A stretch of DNA of 64,000 nucleotides from a bacterium 210917-SL.2.15 (GTDB taxonomy: Bacteria; Bacillota; Clostridia; Oscillospirales; Oscillospiraceae): contig JAJCJC010000003.1 in NCBI GenBank assembly GCA_020555605.1, forward strand, positions 124,001 to 188,000, in the 5' to 3' direction. Below are positions 1 to 8,017 of the stretch, piece after piece (position 1 is the first letter of the stretch; the number at the start of each line of letters is the position of its first letter). The translations under genes and the position numbers were made by a program. The notes below the pieces were generated by a model, which saw only the letters and a program-made list of their open reading frames with translations, ran no database searches and was not told the DNA's origin.

Positions 1-694
1 CGCGCAGGATGGTCAGGCCATAGGCATCGGCGAGATAGGAAAAGCCGTCGTGGAATGTGATGAGCAGCTTTTTCTCCTGAGGCAGTGTGTCGAAGCGATC
101 TTTCCACGTCAGGAAACGCTCGTCGATGTGGGCGCAGGACCTAAGCATGACGGCGCGGTAGTCGTCGTAATTGCCGTAACCAAGATCGGAAAGGCCCCGG
201 GCGGCATTGTCCATCATTTGCATATAACGCTCCGGGTCGAGCCAAAGATGGGGGTCATAGTGGTCTTCCTCGTCTTCGGCGGCGCTGTGATCGTGGTCGT
301 CATGTCCTGTGGCAGGGAGCAGGTCGATGCCTTTGGAACAGTCAATCACCGGTGCGTCCACCGCGGAAAGGGCATCCGCCATAAAGGCTTCCAGACCTGC
401 GCCGTTGATCAAGATTACATCCGCATGTTCCAGTGTGCGCATGTCATCCACGGTCAGCGTGTAGTCGTGCAGACAGCTGATCTGCTGATCGACTACCAGG
501 GTGAGCTCCACATGGTCCATATTGCTGGTCAGTGTTTCAAGCAATTCGTAGACGGGATATGTGGTGGCGGCAATAGTCAAAACGCCGTCGTCCTCTGCCG
601 AAGGGGCGGTTTGGCGCGTGTCGCAGCCGCTCAGCAAGAGCGAGAGAGAGAGGACGGCAGCGGGCAGAAACGGGAAGATACGTTGTTTTTTCAT
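1..694 (-). CDS. Zinc/manganese ABC transporter substrate-binding lipoprotein, ZnuA/AdcA type (partial, C-terminus beyond window)
   Basis: Extracellular metal-binding lipoprotein of a cluster A-I ABC importer, which would pass zinc (possibly manganese) to a ZnuB/ZnuC permease and ATPase that are not in the window. Residues 1-24 form a lipoprotein signal peptide ending in the lipobox LSGC. Family features seen: a metal-site histidine in LHDYT (His76), a His/Asp-rich loop (GHDDHDHS) followed by DPHLWLDP, and FHDGFSY near the window edge. About 231 codons are visible and the C-terminal part is cut off. AAAGGAG lies 11 bases before the ATG. The gene begins 27 bases after the Fur-family gene and is presumably co-transcribed with it, which favours zinc as the substrate. 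Metal specificity is inference. Confidence 0.9.
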   Translation of the reverse strand, partial: MKKQRIFPFLPAAVLSLSLLLSGCDTRQTAPSAEDDGVLTIAATTYPVYELLETLTSNMDHVELTLVVDQQISCLHDYTLTVDDMRTLEHADVILINGAGLEAFMADALSAVDAPVIDCSKGIDLLPATGHDDHDHSAAEDEEDHYDPHLWLDPERYMQMMDNAARGLSDLGYGNYDDYRAVMLRSCAHIDERFLTWKDRFDTLPQEKKLLITFHDGFSYLADAYGLTILR

Positions 695-721
695 AGCGAT
701 ATGTGCTCCTTTTGCTCTTTA

Positions 722-1153
722 TCACGGCTGTGCCGCACGTTGCTCCTGGGCCGCACAGCAGGCGGCGCAGGTGCCGTAAAACATAGTTTTTCCGGGATTG
801 ATCGCGATCTGGTGGGCCTGGGACAGATGACGGTAAAGGTGAGACAGTTCCGCGCAGTCGATGTTCACCACACTGCCGCACTGCTCGCATTTCATGGAGA
901 AAAACACGTCGTTCTTTTTGGGAAGGTAGCGATAGCATGCGGCGGCCACGCCGTCGATCGAGACTCGGGCGATAGCTTTCTCGGCTTCCAGGCGATCCAG
1001 GGTGCGGTAAATGGTGGTCAGCCCAACTTTGCGGTCTTGCTTTTCCAGCTCTTCGGAAAGCTGCTGGATAGTGATATAGGCATCCGCCTTTTTGCGGATG
1101 CATTCGAGGATGCACTCGCGTTGTTTGGTTTTGTAGGTTTTTCCGGTATTCAT
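722..1153 (-). CDS. Fur-family metal-responsive repressor, probably Zur
   Basis: A 143-residue DNA-binding repressor of the Fur superfamily. The N-terminal winged helix carries the family sequence GLTTIYRTLDRLE around residues 44-56. The C-terminal dimerisation domain has the two structural zinc pairs CEQC and CAAC. It is first in a two-gene unit with a zinc-uptake lipoprotein and has a promoter set inside inverted repeats immediately upstream. From this context Zur is the best assignment, since Fur, PerR and Zur cannot be separated reliably by sequence alone. Such a protein would repress its own operon when zinc is plentiful. Length and motifs are normal for the family. Confidence 0.85.
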   Translation of the reverse strand: MNTGKTYKTKQRECILECIRKKADAYITIQQLSEELEKQDRKVGLTTIYRTLDRLEAEKAIARVSIDGVAAACYRYLPKKNDVFFSMKCEQCGSVVNIDCAELSHLYRHLSQAHQIAINPGKTMFYGTCAACCAAQEQRAAQP

Positions 1154-1174
1154 GGAAATGGCCCCATTTCTTTG

Positions 1175-1247
1175 AATTTGAAAACTTTTTTCATTTTATG
1201 CGCAGGAAGAGGATTTGTCAAGTAAAATGAAATTGTTTTTCAAATTT
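1175..1247. promoter_or_regulatory. Nested inverted repeats around the promoter, candidate metal-repressor operator
   Basis: Two inverted repeats share nearly the same centre. The inner arms are TCATTTTA (1191-1198) and TAAAATGA (1223-1230). The outer arms are ATTTGAAAAC (1176-1185) and GTTTTTCAAAT (1235-1245). The inner left arm contains the -10 hexamer and the -35 lies between the inner arms, so a repressor bound here would block transcription. The sequence does not match a Zur box I know, so operator function is inferred from position and symmetry. Confidence 0.5.
1193..1221 (-). promoter_or_regulatory. Sigma-A-type promoter of the Fur/Zur-znuA unit
   Basis: Read on the minus strand, TTGACA (1221-1216) is followed after 17 bases by TAAAAT (1198-1193), about 40 bases upstream of the regulator's start codon. 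Both hexamers are close to consensus and the spacing is ideal. Confidence 0.8.
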
Positions 1248-1420
1248 CTCCCGCTTTCCTTCTGTGTTCCTGACGCAGGTTCGCCTGAACAAATGCGATT
1301 TCTTTACCAAAAAGTATAAAGTAACGCCCGCCATAGTCTCGGTGATCCATTTCTCGCGGGCTTTCTCCCTTGGTTTCGTCATGGGCGGTGCTCTTTTCTG
1401 CCTGTCGGCATTCGACGATA

Positions 1421-1448
1421 AAGGGCAGCCGAGAAATCAGCTGCCCTT
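1421..1448. terminator. GC-rich stem-loop without a U-tract
   Basis: Perfect 9-bp arms AAGGGCAGC (1421-1429) and GCTGCCCTT (1440-1448), with a further GA/TC pair inside. Neither strand continues into a run of T, so intrinsic termination is uncertain. It overlaps the stop codon of a short open frame on the minus strand. Confidence 0.35.
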
Positions 1449-1498
1449 GTAGGTGGAGTATTTCGTTTTTACGATGTCCTGCTCGATAAATTTTCGTT

Positions 1499-1652
1499 CT
1501 ACTGAATTTGAGATGCAACCGTATTTAGTGCAGAAGCGATTTGACTTCCGATATTACCACTTGCTTCAATTATTGCATTACCAATCATTACTGCTCCCAT
1601 AATAATTGCAACTGCAATGATAATTTCAGAGAAAATTTTGATATTTTTTCAT
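1499..1652 (-). pseudogene. Small membrane-peptide gene with a +1 frameshift in an A6 run after the start codon
   Basis: A start codon at 1652 is preceded by a strong Shine-Dalgarno GGAGGT (1666-1661) at good spacing. The start codon is followed by six A residues, and that frame stops after eight codons. With five A residues the frame would run for about 50 codons to the stop at 1499-1501. It would begin MKNIKIFSEIIIAVAIIMGA and end NTVASQIQ, giving one hydrophobic helix and a polar amphipathic end. The strong RBS and the protein-like second frame argue for a real gene that is off by one base. I do not recognise the family. Causes could be a sequencing or assembly homopolymer error, a true null mutation, or slippage-based phase variation. 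A -10-like TATACT lies at 1706-1701 without a good -35. Confidence 0.55.
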
Positions 1653-1674
1653 AACTTTGTACCTCCGTAAAATC

Positions 1675-1984
1675 CTATTTGTCGCTCTGTTTTTCAAAAA
1701 AGTATAGCGCAAGATGATGAATAAAGCTACATTTTTTCAGTCTATCAGCGACGTTGTTTTCCCTGGCATACCGCTGCACCGCTTCCCATCGTTTCGCGCT
1801 GTAAGAGGTGGTCAGACGGAAAGAGAAGCGGTTTTTCTCAAGGTTAAATCCCAACAGCCCATTTTAGAGTTTGCGTTTGTCTGCTGGCAGATCGCCGGGT
1901 CACGGCGGCTGTATGCGGGCAGACGCTTGCGTTCGGTAGGGAGCACAAAGTCAAATTGGGCCTCAAATTTCTTGCCCAAAGCGG
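1675..1984 (-). pseudogene. Degenerate coding-like remnant in two frames
   Basis: Two overlapping minus-strand open frames read like protein but have no convincing start or RBS. The first covers about 1984-1812 (contains KKFEAQFDFVLPTERKRLP). The second covers 1863-1675 (contains FNLEKNRFSFRLTTSYSAKR and ends FEKQSDK). Shifting by one base near 1860 would join them into a single chain of about 100 residues. I do not recognise the product. It may be the decayed 3' part of a gene, or chance; there is nothing intact here. Confidence 0.25.
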
Positions 1985-2011
1985 CCGGCTCCTTGTTTAG
2001 GAACCGGCCGC
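1981..2011 (-). terminator. Terminator-like hairpin downstream of the aconitase-family gene
   Basis: 12-bp arms (1981-1992 and 2000-2011) with a single G-U pair and a 7-base loop, starting about 20 bases after the stop codon at 2032. On the minus strand it is followed by TTTGGG, a short U-run. Confidence 0.6.
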
Positions 2012-2031
2012 AGGGGATAGTATAAAGCGGT

Positions 2032-4272
2032 TTATGCGTAATAGTTGATCAGGCAGCCCGCCAGAATAATGTCGCGCTCTTCTCGGGTAAGCCCCGGCAG
2101 GCGCAGCGTAATGGCAGTTTCCTTGCCGTTTTGGCAAAGCGTTGCAGAAATTTCCTCGCCCGTCCCTTCCAGCAGGGCACGGATACCGGGGATGTACACC
2201 CGGTCGCCGCTTTGGAGATGATACTCCTTCAAATTTGGCAGAATGAACGGGAGCATGCCCCAGTTGACCACATTGGAGCGGTAGCGTTTGGTGGCGTAAT
2301 CCTCGGCGATATTGGCGCAGCCGCCCAGCACGCGCTGGCAGGAGGCGGCCTGCTCGCGGGCAGAACCGTCACCGGGCCGTATGGCCAGCACCAGAGTACC
2401 CAAGCCCGTCGTGGCTGCATCATGTCCGTCGAGGGCTTTCGTAAGAGCTTCGCTGTGCTCGCCTCTGCGGCGTGCCAGTTCCAGTTCTTTCACTGCTTTG
2501 GCGCGGGGTACATAGTGGGGATCTTTCCGGCTCAGGGTGAACTCGGACAGCCGCACGGGGTTGGAGCGATAGGACGACGTTTCACCCGAAGGGATCAACT
2601 CATCGGTGGTGGTCACGGGATCGTAAATTGCCGCAGCCACGGTGAGCAGCAGATTTTCCGGCAGGGCGATCTGCTCAGGCCAGTCGGTGATATTTGGTCC
2701 GAGAATCAGTTCTGCGTCGTGCTCTGGCTTGCCCACGCCGTAATACACTCGGGCCTTGTAGGAGCTGTCGTCGAACTCATACAACTCATCAGCTGTATCT
2801 GCGGGGACGCAGTCCAGTTCCGTGGCGGCGGTGAGCACGCCGCCGTTGAGGGCGGTGGCCGCAATGGAGCGGGCATCCATTAGGGCCACATAGGACACCT
2901 GGCCATCGGCAGGCTTGGAGCCTTCGCGATTGGGGAAGTTGCGGGTGGAGTGGCGGATGGAGAACGCGCCGTTGGCGGGCACGTCGCCGGCGCCGAAGCA
3001 GGGACCGCAGAAGCAGGAGCGGATAGAGGCGCCTGCGCTCATCAGCGCAGCAATGGCGCCGTTTTTCGTCAGCGCCTGCATCACGGGCATGGAGCCGGGA
3101 TAGCAGGAGAGCCAGAACGCACCGCTGCCGGTGCTATGGTTCTTCAGAATGTCCGCCGCGCGCATCAGGTTCTGGTATGTTCCGCCAGAGCATCCGGCGA
3201 TCACGCCCTGATCCACGCAGAACCGGCCGTCTTTCACTTTGCTCAGCAGCGATGGGGCATTCTTCACGCCCAGCTGTTTTTCCGTGTCCATATCCACCTG
3301 ATGCAGAAGATCGGCCAGGTTGGCTTTGAATTCGGCGATGGTGAGAGCGTTGCTGGGGTGGAAGGGCAAGGCGATCATCGGCTCGACTTTGGACAGATCC
3401 AGCTCGATCAATTTGTCATAATACGCGCCGTCGGCCGGCAGGAGTTCCTGATAGTCCTCGGCGCGGCCGTAAGAAATCAGGGCGCGGCGCACGGTTTCAT
3501 CTGTCTGCCAGACGGAGGAGAGGCAGGCGGTTTCCGTGGTCATCACGTCGATACCGTTGCGGTATTCCATGGCCAGATTCTGGATACCGGGGCCGATAAA
3601 TTCCAGCACGGCGTTTTTGACGATGCCTGCGGGAAACGTTTCTCCGATCAGAGTCAAAGCCACGTCCTGGGGCCCCACGCCGGGCCGGGGCGCGCCGGTG
3701 AGATACACGGCGATCACTTTGGGGTAAGCGATATTGTAGGTCTTTTTCAAAAGCTGCCGGGCCAATTCCGGGCCGCCTTCGCCGATGGCTACCGTACCGT
3801 AGGCCCCGTAACGGGTGTGGGAATCGGAACCGATGATCATTTTACCGCCGCCTGCATAGCGCTCGCGCATGTAGGAGTGAATGACTGCCTGATGAGCGGG
3901 CACAAACTCGCCGCCGTATTTTTGGGCGGCGGACAGGCCAAATACATGGTCATCCTCATTGATGGTGCCGCCTACGGCGCACAGGCTGTTGTGGCAGTTG
4001 GTCAGCACATAGGGCAACGGAAAGGAGCGCATGCCCGAGGCACGGGCCGTCTGAATAATGCCCACATAGGTAATATCGTGAGACGCCATGGCATCAAATG
4101 TAATTTCTAAGGCGCCATTGTTGCCGCTGGTGTTATGGCTTTGCAGAATACGGTAGGCAATGGTGCCTTTTCTGGCCTCAGCGGGAGAGAGAAGGCCGAC
4201 AGCAGGCCCGTCTGCGGCGGGGATTAGTGCACCGTCGCGGACGTACATGCCATCGGAGTGAATATTCAGCAT
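2032..4272 (-). CDS. Aconitase-family hydratase with intact iron-sulfur cysteines
   Basis: A 746-residue member of the aconitase/isopropylmalate isomerase superfamily, which interconverts a hydroxy-acid and its isomer through a dehydrated intermediate on a [4Fe-4S] cluster. The three cluster ligands expected from mitochondrial aconitase (Cys358, 421, 424) appear in the same spacing as Cys361 (AGCSGG), Cys422 and Cys425 (CGPCFG). The substrate-site sequence [13 protein letters not shown] lies near residues 148-160. Overall length resembles the aconitase-like 'hydratase' branch (E. coli YbhJ) more than AcnA (near 900). No citrate synthase or isocitrate dehydrogenase gene is adjacent, so citrate as the substrate is not proven. 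An AGGTG Shine-Dalgarno precedes the ATG. It is transcribed alone and ends at a hairpin. Confidence 0.82.
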   Translation of the reverse strand: MLNIHSDGMYVRDGALIPAADGPAVGLLSPAEARKGTIAYRILQSHNTSGNNGALEITFDAMASHDITYVGIIQTARASGMRSFPLPYVLTNCHNSLCAVGGTINEDDHVFGLSAAQKYGGEFVPAHQAVIHSYMRERYAGGGKMIIGSDSHTRYGAYGTVAIGEGGPELARQLLKKTYNIAYPKVIAVYLTGAPRPGVGPQDVALTLIGETFPAGIVKNAVLEFIGPGIQNLAMEYRNGIDVMTTETACLSSVWQTDETVRRALISYGRAEDYQELLPADGAYYDKLIELDLSKVEPMIALPFHPSNALTIAEFKANLADLLHQVDMDTEKQLGVKNAPSLLSKVKDGRFCVDQGVIAGCSGGTYQNLMRAADILKNHSTGSGAFWLSCYPGSMPVMQALTKNGAIAALMSAGASIRSCFCGPCFGAGDVPANGAFSIRHSTRNFPNREGSKPADGQVSYVALMDARSIAATALNGGVLTAATELDCVPADTADELYEFDDSSYKARVYYGVGKPEHDAELILGPNITDWPEQIALPENLLLTVAAAIYDPVTTTDELIPSGETSSYRSNPVRLSEFTLSRKDPHYVPRAKAVKELELARRRGEHSEALTKALDGHDAATTGLGTLVLAIRPGDGSAREQAASCQRVLGGCANIAEDYATKRYRSNVVNWGMLPFILPNLKEYHLQSGDRVYIPGIRALLEGTGEEISATLCQNGKETAITLRLPGLTREERDIILAGCLINYYA

Positions 4273-4370
4273 GAAAAATCACCTGTCTTTAAGTAGGATA
4301 GCTTTTATTATAACAAAAAGAGGACTTTCACACAATACTTAGTTAAAAATTCCTGCCAGGATGAGATGTC

Positions 4371-4398
4371 TGGACAGTATTGGGGAATATGGTACAAT
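4371..4398 (+). promoter_or_regulatory. Promoter of the SDR gene
   Basis: TGGACA (4371-4376), 16 bases, TACAAT (4393-4398), giving a start of transcription near 4405. This excludes an in-frame ATG at 4366 as the translation start and supports ATG 4450. Confidence 0.6.
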
Positions 4399-4449
4399 AA
4401 AGCCAATCAAACATTCAAAAACGCACAGGGAAAGGGGACGTGCATTGGC

Positions 4450-5229
4450 ATGGGTAAACTGGACGGTCAGGTGGCGCTGATCACCGGCGGCACCAAGGGA
4501 ATTGGCGAGGCCGCCGTGCGGCTTTTTGTGCAGGAGGGAGCACGCGTGGTGCTTTGCGGCCGCACACGGGAGGGTGGAGAGCGCATTGCCGCGGAACTAA
4601 ACGCCGGTGGCGCGCAGCGGGCAGCCTTTTTTGCGCTGGATGTGACCGATTATGAAAATTGGAAACAAGCAGTCTCTTTTGCAAAGGAAACCTTCGGCAA
4701 GTTGAACATTCTCATTAACAACGCCGGCATCAGTTTCCGTGAAACGCTGGCAGAAACGACGCCGGAGAGCTGGGAAAAAACGATAGCCACCAACCAGACC
4801 GGCGTGTATTACGGCATGCAGCTGTGCATCGCCGCCATGGCGGAAAACGGCGAGGCTGGCGCCATTGTATCCACAGCGTCGATCGATGGCGTGGTGGGCG
4901 ACGCGGACTTTTTCTCGTATTGCGCCACCAAAGCTGCGGTGCAGGCCATGACCCGCTGTGCTGCGCTCTATTGCGGACAAAAAGGCTTGAACATCCGGGT
5001 CAACGCTGTGGCGCCCGGCTATATCCTCACACCCATGGCCGAAGAGGATGCCCGCCAGAACGGCCAGACCATTGAAGAGTACTGCCGGGAGTTCATTGCC
5101 CTGCATCCCGTCGGGCGATTGGGTACGCCGGAAGAAGTGGCAAAGGCTTATTTGTATCTTGCCTGCGAGGATTCCTCTTTTGTCACCGGTACTACGCTGA
5201 TGGTGGATGGAGGCTACACGGCGCAATAA
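4450..5229 (+). CDS. Short-chain dehydrogenase/reductase (classical SDR)
   Basis: A 259-residue NAD(P)-dependent oxidoreductase. The cofactor-binding sequence TGGTKGIG lies near residues 12-19, NNAG follows about residue 90, and the catalytic Ser plus Tyr-x3-Lys (SYCATK) sit near residues 145-162. The C-terminal GTTLMVDGGY is typical of FabG-like classical SDRs. An in-frame ATG 84 bases upstream would lie before the promoter, so the start here is the ATG behind AAAGGGGAC. The substrate cannot be told from sequence. It is monocistronic and divergent from the hydratase gene, so the two might share a metabolic role, but nothing else supports this. Similar to 3-oxoacyl-ACP reductases and sugar or steroid dehydrogenases. 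Confidence 0.85.
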   Translation: MGKLDGQVALITGGTKGIGEAAVRLFVQEGARVVLCGRTREGGERIAAELNAGGAQRAAFFALDVTDYENWKQAVSFAKETFGKLNILINNAGISFRETLAETTPESWEKTIATNQTGVYYGMQLCIAAMAENGEAGAIVSTASIDGVVGDADFFSYCATKAAVQAMTRCAALYCGQKGLNIRVNAVAPGYILTPMAEEDARQNGQTIEEYCREFIALHPVGRLGTPEEVAKAYLYLACEDSSFVTGTTLMVDGGYTAQ

Positions 5230-5341
5230 GCTCTGAATCAAAAAACAGAAGGTCCAATTGAAACAGATGTGTTTATAGCGCTTACGATACCTTCCCGGGA
5301 GCGACAGAACGGCAAATCGGAATGGAAAGGGAAACGTATAA

Positions 5342-5629
5342 ATGACAGCAGAAAAAATCTTTTGTGATTTGTTCGATCAATATGGGGAAGATTTTAATTA
5401 GCATATGATTCCGTTTTCGCAGGCAGGAGGGGCTTTGTTCGAGGAATTAAAAAAAGAAATTGGGCAAGAGCATTCCTTATACTATAAGAAAATCCGGGCA
5501 GTAGCAAAATGAGAATCGAATGATAACGTTTTATATGTTACTGGAGATGAATTGGGCACAGATATACCATATATTTGCAGTAAAAGAATTTATAGAACAA
5601 GCATTTATAAAAGACTATATGTAAGCTGA
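5342..5629 (+). pseudogene. Unknown 95-codon gene broken by two in-frame stop codons
   Basis: One frame runs from ATG 5342 to TGA 5627-5629 and keeps a protein-like composition throughout, interrupted by TAG at 5399-5401 and a TGA about 38 codons later. Upstream is a purine-rich GGAAAGGGAAA that could serve as RBS. Segments read MTAEKIFCDLFDQYGEDF, MIPFSQAGGALFEELKKEIG and NDNVLYVTGDELGTDIPYI. I do not recognise the family. The region is much AT-richer than its neighbours, which suggests an acquired gene now decaying. No downstream partner is visible. The rest of 5230-5790 holds only two terminator hairpins. Confidence 0.55.
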
Positions 5630-5653
5630 AAATGATCTTTTATCGAGCCCTGA

Positions 5654-5689
5654 AAACGCAGGCGGGAGCATTTACTCCCGCCTGCGTTT
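5654..5689. terminator. Strong symmetric hairpin, probable bidirectional terminator
   Basis: 15-bp perfect stem: AAACGCAGGCGGGAG (5654-5668), six-base loop, then the complementary arm at 5675-5689. The A/T-rich stem bases give short U-runs on both strands. It lies downstream of the pseudogene. Confidence 0.6.
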
Positions 5690-5740
5690 GTCGTCTGAAA
5701 GATGATAGAGCAGATATACAAAAAGCGATATTATATCGAA

Positions 5741-5780
5741 AACCAGGGCGGCTTTCCGACAAAGGAAAACCGCCCTGGTT
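5741..5780 (-). terminator. leuA terminator
   Basis: 17-bp arms (5741-5757 and 5764-5780) with one G-U pair and loop 5758-5763, 13 bases beyond the leuA stop. The minus-strand transcript continues into TTTTCG. Confidence 0.75.
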
Positions 5781-5792
5781 TGGTGTATTGTG

Positions 5793-7490
5793 TTATTTTT
5801 GATGCCGCGCCTTCCAGGCACGGTTGATAGCCGACAGAATACCGCGCAGGGGGGCCAAGTTGATATTGTGGTCCACGCCCACGCCGAATACATCTTTGCC
5901 GTCTGTGTCCTTCAGACGAATATAGGCAACAGCCATGGAATCGGAGCCGTCGGAAATGGCGTGCTCTTTATAGTCCACAAAGGTGAAACGGTCCATTTTC
6001 TGGCCATGGATGGCGTTGAAGAATGCATCAATGGGACCGTTGCCCTCGCCGGATACGTCGAAGGTCGTATCGGTATGCCGCAAGGTTCCGCAGAACTTCA
6101 CGTGGGATCTGCCGTCCTTGCCCGTGGTTTCCTTGAAAGAATGGCGCAGCAGTTCATAGGGATAAGTAGCATCGATGTAATTTCCTTTAAACAACTCATA
6201 AACGCGTTCAGCAGGCAGTTCCTTGCCCACTTTGTCGGTTTCCACCTGTACGATATGTCCGAATTCAGCATGCATGTTTTTGGGCAGGTCATAGCCGAAA
6301 TTATGCTGCATGACAAAAGCTGCGCCGCCCTTGCCGCTCTGGCTGTTGATGCGGATGATCGGCTCATATTCGCGGCCCACATCGGCCGGGTCGATGGGAA
6401 GATACGGAATCTCCCAATAGGGACTCTGGCTTTCCTTCATGTATTGGGTGCCTTTGTTGATGGCGTCCTGATGGCTGCCGGAGAAAGCAGTGAACACCAG
6501 CTGTCCGGCATAGGGCTGGCGGGGCGGCACCACCATTTTGGTACACCGCTCGTACATCTCCTTGATTTTGTTGATCTGGGAGAAATCGAGGTGTGGATCG
6601 ATACCCTGCGTATACATGTTCATGGCCACGGTTACGATATCCACGTTGCCGGTGCGTTCGCCGTTGCCGAACAGGGTGCCCTCTACGCGCTCAGCGCCGG
6701 CCAGAAGAGCCATTTCCGTGGTGGCTACGCCGGTGCCCCGGTCGTTGTGGGGATGCACAGAGATAATGGCGCTGTCTCTGGAGGGGAGATGGCGAATGAA
6801 GTATTCAATCTGATCGGCATACTGATTGGGCATGCTGCCTTCCACTGTGGCCGGCAGGTTCAGGATGATCTTATTTTCCGGTGTGGCGCCGATGGTTTCA
6901 ATTACTTTCTGACAAATCAGCGCGGCATTGTCCATTTCTGTGCCGGAGAAACTCTCGGGAGAATACTCATAGCGCAGGTTCATGCCGCCGGCAATGACAG
7001 GTTCGCTCAACTCCCGGATCAATTTGGCAGCATCCGTGGCGATTTGGATGATGCCGCCCATCTCCATATGGAACACCACTTTGCGCTGCAGGGTGGAGGT
7101 GGAGTTGTAGAAGTGCAAGATCACATTTTTTGCGCCGTCAATGGCTTCGAACGTCTTTTTGATCAGATGTTCTCTGGCCTGTACCAGCACTTGAATGGTC
7201 ACGTCGTCCGGGATCATGTTCCGTTCGATCAGGGTGCGCAGGATTTCATATTCTGTTTCCGAAGCGGAGGGGAAGCCTACTTCGATTTCCTTGAAGCCAA
7301 TATCCACCAACGTCTGAAAATATTCCAGCTTTTCTTCCAGATTCATGGGATCGATCAGGGCCTGGTTGCCGTCGCGCAGATCCACGCTGCACCAGATGGG
7401 GGCATGGTCGATCACCTTGTCCGGCCAGGTTCGGTCGGAAATCTGTTCCGGTTTGAACGGAATGTATTTTTTGCAGCCTTCGTACATCAT
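5793..7490 (-). CDS. leuA: 2-isopropylmalate synthase
   Basis: Condenses acetyl-CoA with 2-oxoisovalerate, the committed step of leucine synthesis in the cytoplasm. The 565-residue protein begins with the HMGL-like TIM barrel: CSVDLRDGNQAL carries the catalytic Arg and the divalent-metal Asp, and SVHPHNDRGTGV near residue 244 carries the metal-binding His pair. The C-terminal third holds the LeuA dimer/regulatory domain that binds leucine. It ends in the usual lysine-rich tail. AAAGGAG precedes the ATG. It is transcribed alone from a promoter about 300 bases upstream through a T-box leader, so expression should rise when tRNA-Leu is uncharged. The remaining leucine genes (leuB, leuC, leuD) are not in the window. 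Confidence 0.97.
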   Translation of the reverse strand: MMYEGCKKYIPFKPEQISDRTWPDKVIDHAPIWCSVDLRDGNQALIDPMNLEEKLEYFQTLVDIGFKEIEVGFPSASETEYEILRTLIERNMIPDDVTIQVLVQAREHLIKKTFEAIDGAKNVILHFYNSTSTLQRKVVFHMEMGGIIQIATDAAKLIRELSEPVIAGGMNLRYEYSPESFSGTEMDNAALICQKVIETIGATPENKIILNLPATVEGSMPNQYADQIEYFIRHLPSRDSAIISVHPHNDRGTGVATTEMALLAGAERVEGTLFGNGERTGNVDIVTVAMNMYTQGIDPHLDFSQINKIKEMYERCTKMVVPPRQPYAGQLVFTAFSGSHQDAINKGTQYMKESQSPYWEIPYLPIDPADVGREYEPIIRINSQSGKGGAAFVMQHNFGYDLPKNMHAEFGHIVQVETDKVGKELPAERVYELFKGNYIDATYPYELLRHSFKETTGKDGRSHVKFCGTLRHTDTTFDVSGEGNGPIDAFFNAIHGQKMDRFTFVDYKEHAISDGSDSMAVAYIRLKDTDGKDVFGVGVDHNINLAPLRGILSAINRAWKARHQK

Positions 7491-7516
7491 GATAAAAATC
7501 TCCTTTCGGGGGGCAT

Positions 7517-7784
7517 GAAAAAAACGCCCCCGACTTAGTTCAGTCAGGGGCGTGTACTAACGCGTTACCACCCTGGTTCAGCCTGCGGTTACCCGGTAGA
7601 CCCTTATCGGCCTCCAACAAGGCCTGAGCATATAACGGTGCTCACCGTGCGGCCCTACGCATTTGTTTCAGGCTGCCAACTCCGGGACCAGTTATCCATT
7701 GGATCGTTTCTGCTGCCTTGCACCGACCGCCAGCTCTCTGAAAGAAGGAGAATCCAATCTTTTTCCCTTCATCGTTTTTATTCT
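7517..7784 (-). promoter_or_regulatory. T-box riboswitch leader of leuA
   Basis: The minus strand contains the conserved T-box AGGGTGGTAACGCG (7574-7561), which would pair with the acceptor end of an uncharged tRNA. It is followed by an intrinsic terminator (arms within 7524-7553, A-run 7517-7524 giving the U-tract). A stem I region begins near AGAGAGCTG (7739-7731). The specifier codon cannot be fixed by eye; CTG at 7691-7689 is a candidate that would match leucine. Confidence 0.9.
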
Positions 7785-7789
7785 TCTGT

Positions 7790-7818
7790 ATCATACCTGA
7801 CCGTGTTTTTTTTGTCAA
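7790..7818 (-). promoter_or_regulatory. Promoter of the leuA leader
   Basis: On the minus strand TTGACA (7818-7813), exactly 17 bases, TATGAT (7795-7790). Transcription would begin near 7783, just upstream of the T-box stem I. Confidence 0.85.
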
Positions 7819-7863
7819 GGGGAGGGCTTGTATTTTTGCCTGCAAAAAAGAAAAAAGAAATAC

Positions 7864-7892
7864 TTGACAGAAGAGGGAGCGATCTTTATAAT
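7864..7892 (+). promoter_or_regulatory. Consensus promoter of the tRNA-Pro gene
   Basis: TTGACA (7864-7869), 17 bases, TATAAT (7887-7892): a perfect sigma-A promoter 13 bases before the tRNA. Confidence 0.9.
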
Positions 7893-7905
7893 AAATAAAG
7901 TTCAT

Positions 7906-7982
7906 CGGGGTGTGGCGAAGTTTGGTATCGCGCATGGTTCGGGTCCATGAGGCCTCGGGTTCGAATCCCGACACTCCGACCA
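7906..7982 (+). tRNA. tRNA-Pro, anticodon CGG
   Basis: A 77-base cloverleaf with an encoded CCA end. The acceptor arms CGGGGTG/CACTCCG pair with one G-U. The D arm is GCGA...TCGC. The anticodon stem CATGG/CCATG encloses the loop TTCGGGT, giving anticodon CGG for proline codon CCG. The T arm is TCGGG-TTCGAAT-CCCGA. It stands alone with its own promoter and terminator. Confidence 0.95.
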
Positions 7983-7983
7983 A

Positions 7984-8017
7984 AGAGAGACACGACAAAA
8001 GTCGTGTCTCTCTTTTT
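7984..8017 (+). terminator. Terminator of the tRNA-Pro gene
   Basis: Perfect stem AGAGAGACACGAC/GTCGTGTCTCTCT around AAAA, followed by five T, starting directly after the tRNA CCA end. Confidence 0.9.

Noticed and set aside
1218..1382. 54-codon minus-strand ORF upstream of the Fur/Zur gene (starts MTKPREKAREKWITETMAG)
   Set aside because: No Shine-Dalgarno, and it ends inside the -35 of the regulator's promoter; the composition is only weakly protein-like.
5790..7538. Long plus-strand open frame opposite leuA (582 codons)
   Set aside because: It is the mirror of a clear leuA; the translation is His/Val/Gly-rich without any family motif. The same applies to the long antisense frames opposite clpX, polC, his genes, der and queA.
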